Of a DNA stretch of 11,093 nt, positions 6,058 to 11,093 are shown in pieces. Position numbers and translations under genes: made by a program. The number at the start of each line of letters is the position of its first letter. Within the stretch, counting starts at the first letter, position 1. The stretch covers positions 1 through 11,093 of the forward strand of contig JAUXFB010000015.1 in assembly GCA_030620255.1 (NCBI GenBank), in the 5' to 3' direction. Under the pieces are notes generated by a model. The model ran no database searches and was not told where the DNA came from. It saw nothing but the letters and a program-made list of their open reading frames with translations. This stretch comes from Candidatus Aminicenantota bacterium. GTDB lineage: Bacteria > Acidobacteriota > Aminicenantia > UBA2199.

Positions 6058-6066
6058 TGATATAAT
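6058..6066 (+). promoter_or_regulatory. Possible extended -10 promoter ahead of fabD
   Basis: TGA-TATAAT matches TGnTATAAT exactly and lies 24 bases before the fabD ATG. No clear -35 is seen. It could give fabD expression independent of uvrC. Confidence 0.4.
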
Positions 6067-6090
6067 TTTTTTAAAATTTAAGGAGTCAAA

Positions 6091-7008
6091 ATGAAGGATT
6101 GTGCTTTTTTATTTCCAGGGCAAGGATCCCAAACAATAGGAATGGGTAAAGATCTGTATGATAAAACAGAATTTGGTAAAAAGATATTTAAAATGGCTGA
6201 TGATGTTTTGGGGTATCATTTGTCTAAGATTTGTTTTGAAGGGCCTGAACAGGAGCTTAAATTAACATATAATACACAACCTGCTTTATTAACAGTTTCA
6301 TATATTTTGTATAACTTGTTTGGAAAAGAACCTCTTATAGCTGCTGGACATAGCCTTGGGGAGTATTCAGCTCTTTTGTGTGCTGAATCAATTAAATTTG
6401 AAGATGCAGTTACCCTTGTTCATAAGAGAGGTAATTATATGCAGGATGCAGTTCCTGTTGGAAAGGGTGCAATGGCTGCAATAATTGGAGCTAATATTGA
6501 AATGGTAAAGAAGACTGTCTCAGAAGTTAATGGAATTGTTAATCTGGCGAACTGGAATAGTTCTTCTCAAATTGTAATATCCGGTGAAAAAGAAGCAGTT
6601 GAAGAAGCAGTTGAAAAGATATCAGCCCCAAAATCTGTTTTTCTTCCAGTTTCAGCTCCTTTTCACTCAGAACTTATGCTTCCAGCGCAAAGAAAATTAG
6701 CACATGACCTTAGGAATACTGAATTTAAGAATCTTAAGTTCCCGGTTGTTAATAATGTTGAGGCAAAGGAAACCATAGATGGTGAAGAAACAAGAGAAGC
6801 ATTAATAAAACAGGTGACAAACCCTGTTTTATGGCACTCTACAATGATTAAATTTATTCAAGAGATGAAAATATATAAGTATGTTGAAATTGGTACTGGT
6901 AAAGTACTTGCAGGTCTTTTGAAAAGAACTGCGAGAGAGCTTCAAATAGAAGTTGAAATGATGAATATTCAAACCTTAGATGACATAAAAAATATACAGA
7001 TTACCTAA
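6091..7008 (+). CDS. fabD: Malonyl-CoA:ACP transacylase
   Basis: FabD transfers malonyl from CoA to acyl carrier protein, supplying elongation units for type II fatty acid synthesis in the cytoplasm. The 305-residue length is standard. Motifs in order are FPGQGSQ (8-14) with Q11, the nucleophile elbow GHSLGEYSA with S88, R113, NWNSSSQIVISG (154-165), the catalytic His H192 in SAPFHSELM, and Q241 in KQVTNPVLW. All residues expected from the E. coli enzyme (S92, H201, R117, Q250) have counterparts. The ATG is preceded by AAGGAG at a normal distance. Unusually, no other fab gene or acpP is next to it; it follows uvrC and faces a minus-strand csp whose stop lies 41 bases away. Confidence 0.97.
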   Translation: MKDCAFLFPGQGSQTIGMGKDLYDKTEFGKKIFKMADDVLGYHLSKICFEGPEQELKLTYNTQPALLTVSYILYNLFGKEPLIAAGHSLGEYSALLCAESIKFEDAVTLVHKRGNYMQDAVPVGKGAMAAIIGANIEMVKKTVSEVNGIVNLANWNSSSQIVISGEKEAVEEAVEKISAPKSVFLPVSAPFHSELMLPAQRKLAHDLRNTEFKNLKFPVVNNVEAKETIDGEETREALIKQVTNPVLWHSTMIKFIQEMKIYKYVEIGTGKVLAGLLKRTARELQIEVEMMNIQTLDDIKNIQIT

Positions 7009-7035
7009 TAAAAATATAAATTAAGATTATTTAAG

Positions 7036-7059
7036 AGTAGATTTGATAATTAATCTACT
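7036..7059. terminator. Weak hairpin at the fabD/csp convergent junction
   Basis: AGTAGATT (7036-7043) and AATCTACT (7052-7059) form a perfect 8-bp stem with an 8-nt loop. It lies between the converging genes and includes the last codons of csp. No proper T run follows on either strand, though the minus-strand continuation is U-rich. It might serve both genes. Confidence 0.3.
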
Positions 7060-7253
7060 AATTTGACGTTTATTGCTTGAGGTCCCTTATCTCCATCTGT
7101 AATTTCAAATGTAACTTCTTGACCTTCTTGTAATGTTTTAAATCCTTCATCAGTTATGTTTGTGTAATGTACAAATACATCTTTTCCATCTTCTTTTGAA
7201 ATGAAGCCGAAGCCTTTTTTTGAATCAAACCATTTAACTTTTCCTTTTAACAT
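7050..7253 (-). CDS. csp: Second cold-shock protein
   Basis: This is a 67-residue CspA/CspB-type RNA chaperone with VKWFD (6-10), RNP1 KGFGFI (13-18) and RNP2 DVFVHY (25-30); the stacking aromatics W8, F15, F17, F27, H29 and Y30 are all present. It is about 60 % identical to the csp at 4021-4221 by hand alignment. It differs mainly in the loops and ends, for example ITDEG in place of IQGQG, and the C-terminus VKLVD. The minus-strand ribosome site is AAGGGAAGGAA. Its leader seems much shorter than that of the first csp (about 30 nt from a weak candidate promoter), which suggests different regulation, perhaps constitutive. It is convergent with fabD and divergent from the DUF1015 gene. Confidence 0.97.
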   Translation of the reverse strand: MLKGKVKWFDSKKGFGFISKEDGKDVFVHYTNITDEGFKTLQEGQEVTFEITDGDKGPQAINVKLVD

Positions 7254-7290
7254 AAAAATTCCTTCCCTTAAATTAAAATTAAAATTTCAG

Positions 7291-7317
7291 ATTATCATAA
7301 TTTCTTTAAAATTGCAA
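7291..7317 (-). promoter_or_regulatory. Possible promoter of the second csp gene
   Basis: On the minus strand TTGCAA (7317-7312) and GATAAT (7296-7291) are 15 bases apart. Both are imperfect and the spacing is short, so this is only a candidate. Confidence 0.35.
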
Positions 7318-7390
7318 GAAAATAGAATTGAAAATTGAAACAAATAAAAAACAAAAAAAGAGGGTTAAAAAAGTTCTTTTAATAAATGCG

Positions 7391-7418
7391 TTGACATTGA
7401 TTTAGATTCTTTTATAAT
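7391..7418 (+). promoter_or_regulatory. Consensus sigma-70 promoter of the DUF1015-folD-SDR-tgt operon
   Basis: Perfect TTGACA (7391-7396) and TATAAT (7413-7418) hexamers are 16 bases apart, preceded by A-rich tracts that could act as an UP element. Transcription would start near 7425, leaving about 45 bases before the ATG. A second TATAAT (7418-7423) overlaps but is 21 bases from the -35. Confidence 0.85.
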
Positions 7419-7469
7419 ATAATAACTCTATTTTTTATCTCTATTATTAGATTATTAAGGAGGAATAGC

Positions 7470-8711
7470 ATGGCAAGAGTTGAGCCTTTTAAAGGGTTAA
7501 GACCTAGAAAAGACATAGTAGATGAAGTGGCATCACCACCGTATGATGTACTGAATTCCCAGGAAGCAAGAGAATTTGCTAAGGGGAATGATTTCTCTTT
7601 TTTACACATTGTTAAACCTGAGATAGATTTGCCCGAAGGAACTGATCTTTATTCAGATAAGGTTTATGCAAGAGCAAAAGAGAATTTTGAAAGATTCCAA
7701 AATGAAAAAATCCTGATTAAGGATGATAAAAAGAATTTTTATATTTATAAACAAATTTGGAAAGAGCATGTTCAAATAGGTCTTGTTGCTGGAGCTTCTG
7801 CTAAGGATTATCAAGATGATGTCATAAAAAAGCATGAGTTAACAAGAGAGGATAAGGAAAAAGATAGGATGAGGCATATTGAAACTTTAAATGCCAATAC
7901 TGGTCCAGTATTTTTGATTTTTAAACAGATAAAGGAAATTGATGATCTTTTTGAGGAAGCAATGCAAGGAGAACCTGAATATGATTTTGTTTCTAAAGAT
8001 GAAGTACGTCATGTTTTTTATGTGGTAAGGGACGAGAACCTGATTGATTCTATAAAAGATGAATTCTCTAAATTGGACTATCTTTATGTAGCTGATGGCC
8101 ACCACCGTTCTGCTTCAGCAACAAAAATAAAGATAAAGAGAGAAAAAGAGAACAAAAACCATACTGGAAATGAGGAATATAATTTTTTCCTTTCTGTAAT
8201 ATTTCCACACAATCAGATGAAAATTCTTGCTTACAACAGGGTTGTTAAAGATCTTAGAGGATTGTGTAAAGCTGAGTTGTTTTATAAGATATCTGAAAAT
8301 TTTGAATATAAGGAAACAGAAAAAAAGATTCCTGATTCATGCCATGAATTTTGTATGTATATTGAAGGTAAATGGTATTTATTACGAGCAAAGAAGGGAA
8401 GTTTTGATGAAAAGGAAGTTGTTAAGTCTCTTGATGTGTCAATTCTACAGAATAATCTTCTTGATCCAGTTCTTGGAATAAAAAACCCAAGAAAAGATGA
8501 AAGAATTAATTTTGTTGGTGGAATAAGGGGTTATGAAGAATTAGAAAAGCTGGTTGATAAAGGGGGATATAGGCTTGCTTTTTCCCTTTTCCCAACAACT
8601 ATAGACCAATTGTTCCAGGTTGCTGACTCTGGTAGAAATATGCCTCCTAAATCAACTTGGTTTGAGCCCAAATTAAAGAGTGGTTTAGTTACTCATTTGT
8701 TAGAAGACTAA
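7470..8711 (+). CDS. DUF1015 family protein with ADGHHR motif
   Basis: The 413-residue soluble protein matches the DUF1015 family in my recognition: N-terminal EPFKGLRP and SPPYDV (5-27), KHELTREDKEKDR (121-133), the signature ADGHHR (208-213), and a C-terminal MPPKSTWFEPK (391-401). The biochemical function of the family is not established to my knowledge. DGHHR-type motifs occur in ParB/sulfiredoxin-fold proteins, including free serine kinases (SerK/SbnI type), and DUF1015 genes sit beside serA and serC in some anaerobes. A role around serine is thus an attractive but unproven idea. Here folD follows after 12 bases, so it heads an operon with C1-folate metabolism. The start has an ideal AAGGAGG six bases upstream, and a consensus promoter lies ahead. 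No signal peptide or membrane segment is seen. Confidence 0.88.
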   Translation: MARVEPFKGLRPRKDIVDEVASPPYDVLNSQEAREFAKGNDFSFLHIVKPEIDLPEGTDLYSDKVYARAKENFERFQNEKILIKDDKKNFYIYKQIWKEHVQIGLVAGASAKDYQDDVIKKHELTREDKEKDRMRHIETLNANTGPVFLIFKQIKEIDDLFEEAMQGEPEYDFVSKDEVRHVFYVVRDENLIDSIKDEFSKLDYLYVADGHHRSASATKIKIKREKENKNHTGNEEYNFFLSVIFPHNQMKILAYNRVVKDLRGLCKAELFYKISENFEYKETEKKIPDSCHEFCMYIEGKWYLLRAKKGSFDEKEVVKSLDVSILQNNLLDPVLGIKNPRKDERINFVGGIRGYEELEKLVDKGGYRLAFSLFPTTIDQLFQVADSGRNMPPKSTWFEPKLKSGLVTHLLED

Positions 8712-8723
8712 ATGGAGATGTAA

Positions 8724-9638
8724 ATGACAATACTTGAGGGTAAGAGAGTTTCATCTGAAATCAAACTTCAGATAATTGAAGAAATAAATATACTAAAAAA
8801 AACAACAGGTAAAGTACCTGGTTTATCAGTTGTGATTGTTGGAGAAAATGAAGCATCTAAAGTTTATGTTAAATCTAAAGATAAGATGGCTTCTGAACTT
8901 GGAATTAAATCAAATGTAATTGAATTTGATGAAAATATTTCTTCTGATGAATTGATTCAGAAGATAATAGAACTAAATGAAAATGATGAAGTTAATGGTA
9001 TCCTTATTCAACTTCCTTTACCTAAAAAGTTTAATACATGGGAAATATTGGATAATATAAGTCCTGACAAGGATGTTGATTGTTTTCTTCCAATAAATCT
9101 TGGTATGATTTTTTTGAACAGAACAACTATTTTTCCGTGCACTCCTGCTGGTATTTTAAAAATCTTTGATTTTTATAATATCAATGTTTCCGGAATGAAT
9201 GCAGTGGTTGTTGGGAGAAGCTTTATTGTAGGTAAACCAATAGCTGCTATGTTAACGAACAGAAATGCTACTGTTACTATATGTCACTCAAAAACAAAGA
9301 ATTTAGCAGGTCATTTAAGAAGAGCTGATTTGCTTATATCTGCTATTGGTAGGCCTGGTTTTATTTCAGAGGATATGGTTAAAGAGGGTTCTATTTTAAT
9401 TGATGTTGGTATAAATTATATAAACAAAAAAGATGATGTGAATGAGTATTGTGTAGAATCACAAATTAAAAAATTTGATAGAAAAGGATATGCAATAACT
9501 GGAGATATTCATAAAAAGGCGTATAAAAAGGCATCATCTTACACACCAGTTCCAGGAGGAGTTGGCCCTATGACAGTTACAATGTTAATGTATAATACAT
9601 TGCAATTATTTAAGAAAAAACAGAATTTGTTGAAATAA
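8724..9638 (+). CDS. folD: Bifunctional methylenetetrahydrofolate dehydrogenase / methenyltetrahydrofolate cyclohydrolase
   Basis: FolD interconverts 5,10-methylene-, 5,10-methenyl- and 10-formyl-tetrahydrofolate, feeding purines, formyl-Met-tRNA and C1 flow. The 304 residues cover the whole family. The catalytic Y48 and K52 lie in YVKSK, QLPLP is at 96-100 and D119 in KDVDCF. PCTPAGI is at 138-144, the NAD(P) site VVGRSFIVGKP at 162-172, and the C-terminal signature TPVPGGVGPMT at 274-284. The substrate-site phrase reads KDVDCFLPINLG where most relatives have KDVDGFHPxNxG, so G and H are replaced by C120 and L122; the Asp is kept. RSFIVG carries Phe at a variable position. It has a GGAGATG ribosome site four bases before the ATG. 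It sits between the DUF1015 gene and an SDR gene in a likely operon. Confidence 0.96.
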   Translation: MTILEGKRVSSEIKLQIIEEINILKKTTGKVPGLSVVIVGENEASKVYVKSKDKMASELGIKSNVIEFDENISSDELIQKIIELNENDEVNGILIQLPLPKKFNTWEILDNISPDKDVDCFLPINLGMIFLNRTTIFPCTPAGILKIFDFYNINVSGMNAVVVGRSFIVGKPIAAMLTNRNATVTICHSKTKNLAGHLRRADLLISAIGRPGFISEDMVKEGSILIDVGINYINKKDDVNEYCVESQIKKFDRKGYAITGDIHKKAYKKASSYTPVPGGVGPMTVTMLMYNTLQLFKKKQNLLK

Positions 9639-9665
9639 TTCATAAGGAGCAGCAAAACAGGAAAC

Positions 9666-10298
9666 ATGGAGAAAAATTTAAAAGGGGAAATTTTAATAAC
9701 AGGAGCTTCTGGTTTATTAGGAAAAGAACTTGTTAAAATTTTTTTAAAAAATGATTTTTTTGTATTTGCTCAATATCATAATAATAAGCCAGAACAAAAG
9801 AAAAATTTAGAGTGGGTGTATGCGGATTTTTCAAGTTTAAAAGGTATAAGAGATTTTCTGGAAAAAAATAAAAATAGGTTTAACCAATGTGAATATCTAA
9901 TTAATAATTATGGACCAATAATATATAAAGATATTTCAGATTTGAAATCAGAAGATTTTTTAAGTGATTTTTATCACAATGTTGTTACAGCATTTGAAAT
10001 AACTGATTTTTTTGTAAAAAACACAAATATAAAATCAGTTGTAAATTTAGGTTTTGATTCTATTGGGAAGATAAAAGCGTATAAAAAAATTTTAACTTAT
10101 GCGTGTGCAAAAAATTCTATCCTTTTGCTAATAAAGTCTTTTGCAAAACAATATGTAAATATATGTTTCAATGTGGTATCTCCTAAAACACTTGAAGGTG
10201 CATCGGTAGAACTAAAAAAAGAAAGGAAAATTTTTCCGGAAAAGGTTGCTATTAGAATATATAATAAAATAATGGGTTTAAGTGAAAATGTTTTTTAA
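9666..10298 (+). CDS. Short-chain dehydrogenase/reductase, substrate unknown
   Basis: This 210-residue classical SDR has a Rossmann cofactor loop TGASGLLG (12-19), NNYG (80-83, the counterpart of NNAG), helix Asn N105, and the catalytic S132, Y145 and K149 with Y-A-C-A-K spacing (S-x12-Y-x3-K). A VVSPKT stretch (170-175) follows, equivalent to the usual P-G region. It is shorter than typical SDRs of 240-260 residues, mainly in the region after the active site that closes over the substrate. It therefore looks like an intact but compact NAD(P)(H) oxidoreductase. Its place between folD and tgt would suit a pteridine reductase such as FolM or PTR1 types, but no residue proves it. AGGA at 9659-9662 is the nearest ribosome site; a better AAGGAG at 9644-9649 is too far. 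The stop overlaps the tgt start by 11 bases. Confidence 0.88.
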   Translation: MEKNLKGEILITGASGLLGKELVKIFLKNDFFVFAQYHNNKPEQKKNLEWVYADFSSLKGIRDFLEKNKNRFNQCEYLINNYGPIIYKDISDLKSEDFLSDFYHNVVTAFEITDFFVKNTNIKSVVNLGFDSIGKIKAYKKILTYACAKNSILLLIKSFAKQYVNICFNVVSPKTLEGASVELKKERKIFPEKVAIRIYNKIMGLSENVF

Positions 10299-11093
10299 GA
10301 TAGAAAATAAAGATAGAAGAAATTTAGAGAGAAATGGGATATTATATACAAAAAGAGGTAGAATAGAGACTCCGTTTTTTATGCCAGTTGGAACCTTTGG
10401 AAGTGTTAGAGCATTGACAATGAAACACCTTTATGATTCAGGTGCGCAAATCATTCTGTCAAATACTTATCATTTATTTTTGAGGCCTGGTGTTGAAGTT
10501 ATTAAAAGATTTGGATCTCTTCATGATTTTATTTCCTGGGATAAACCCATACTTACAGATAGTGGAGGATTCCAGATTTTTTCTATTAAAGGTAATTCAA
10601 AAGTTTCTGTTGAAGGAGTGAAATTTAAGTCTCACATTGATGGTTCCGGGTTTTTTTTAACACCTGAGAGTGTTGTTGATATTCAGAATGTGTTTGATTC
10701 AGATATGCAAATGGTGCTTGATAATTTTGCATCTTATCCTGCTTCAAAAGAAGAAGATAAAAATGCTTTGAAAATAACTCATAAATGGGCAAATAGGGCA
10801 AGAAACAGATTTCTTGAAACAAACAGGAATAATTTCCAATTTGGGATTGTTCAGGGAGGATTGTTCAAGGATTTAAGAGAAGAATCTATAGAAACCTTAT
10901 CAAATCTAAACTTTGATGGTTATGCAATTGGGGGTTTGAGTGTTGGTGAGACCAGGGAGGAATTCGAAGAGATGATTTCTTTTGTGGTTCCCAAAATGCC
11001 TTTTGAAAAGCCGAGATATCTTATGGGTTCTGGAACCCCTGAGGAAATTTTATTCGCTGTTGAGAATGGGATTGATATGTTTGATTGTGTTCT
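10288..11093 (+). CDS. tgt: Queuine/preQ1 tRNA-guanine transglycosylase (3' end outside window)
   Basis: Tgt exchanges guanine-34 of tRNAs with GUN anticodons for preQ1 in the queuosine pathway. The first 268 residues are present and the gene runs past the window edge. The N-terminus matches the family (RGRIETPFFMPVGTFGSV, 23-40). Other motifs are SNTYHL (58-63), LTDSGGFQ with general base D91, GIVQGG (187-192), AIGGLSVGE (213-221) and MFDCV with nucleophile D266. The usual LDEC at the base-binding site reads LDNF here (144-147): the Asp (D145) is kept, but Glu and Cys are replaced by Asn and Phe. V219, typical of bacterial preQ1-specific enzymes, is kept. The start ATG at 10288 lies inside the end of the SDR gene, so translation is probably coupled. 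Only a weak AAGTGA precedes it. The zinc-binding C-terminal part is not visible. Confidence 0.95.
   Translation, partial: MFFKIENKDRRNLERNGILYTKRGRIETPFFMPVGTFGSVRALTMKHLYDSGAQIILSNTYHLFLRPGVEVIKRFGSLHDFISWDKPILTDSGGFQIFSIKGNSKVSVEGVKFKSHIDGSGFFLTPESVVDIQNVFDSDMQMVLDNFASYPASKEEDKNALKITHKWANRARNRFLETNRNNFQFGIVQGGLFKDLREESIETLSNLNFDGYAIGGLSVGETREEFEEMISFVVPKMPFEKPRYLMGSGTPEEILFAVENGIDMFDCV

Noticed and set aside
7412..8105. Minus-strand frames opposite the DUF1015 promoter and gene
   Set aside because: They overlap a consensus promoter and a clear coding region and show no own start signals.
8227..8481. Plus-strand alternate frame in the DUF1015 gene
   Set aside because: Lies wholly within a recognised gene whose other frame is continuous through the family motifs.
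10625..10822. Minus-strand frame opposite tgt
   Set aside because: Antisense to conserved Tgt motifs with no ribosome site.
1..11093. CRISPR array, IS element, tRNA or rRNA gene
   Set aside because: No regularly spaced repeats, no transposase, no terminal inverted repeats and no tRNA or rRNA signature were seen.

Overview
The window reads as chromosomal housekeeping DNA from an AT-rich bacterium (roughly 30 % GC by eye) using the standard code; TGA is a true stop, for example at the end of the PASTA gene. A BamD lipoprotein implies an outer membrane, so the organism is a diderm. Strong AGGAGG-type ribosome sites and two textbook sigma-70 promoters (TTGACA/TATAAT) are present. No phage, IS, CRISPR, rRNA or tRNA signature was seen. 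The phylum cannot be fixed from this sequence alone; an uncultivated low-GC lineage is a reasonable guess.

Left part (1-2416). A gene running off the left edge on the minus strand has an N-terminus resembling RelA/SpoT (tentative). Divergent from it is a tightly packed plus-strand operon: a membrane-anchored protein with three PASTA repeats, ribulose-phosphate 3-epimerase (rpe), and the BAM lipoprotein bamD. The junctions overlap or nearly overlap.

Middle part (2440-7253). On the minus strand lie a large membrane-anchored extracytoplasmic protein with a type IV pilin-like hydrophobic helix at its C-terminus, and a first cold-shock protein. That csp has a perfect promoter, a leader of about 110 nt, and a strong hairpin after its stop. 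Divergently on the plus strand are uvrC, which lacks the usual C-terminal helix-hairpin-helix domain, and fabD. A second, minus-strand csp faces fabD tail to tail.

Right part (7254-11093). A consensus promoter drives a probable plus-strand operon: a DUF1015 protein with an ADGHHR motif, folD, a short-chain dehydrogenase/reductase, and the beginning of tgt (cut by the window end). The grouping links a possible serine-related protein of unknown function with C1-folate metabolism, an NAD(P)H reductase that could act on a pteridine, and queuosine tRNA modification. The functional connection is inference.

No wholly novel multi-gene system is evident. The items most worth a second look are the pilin-like C-terminal helix, the HhH-less UvrC, the Tgt active-site substitution, the DUF1015-folD-SDR-tgt cluster, and the structured untranslated regions of the first csp gene. 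No gene-free stretch exceeds about 255 bases.
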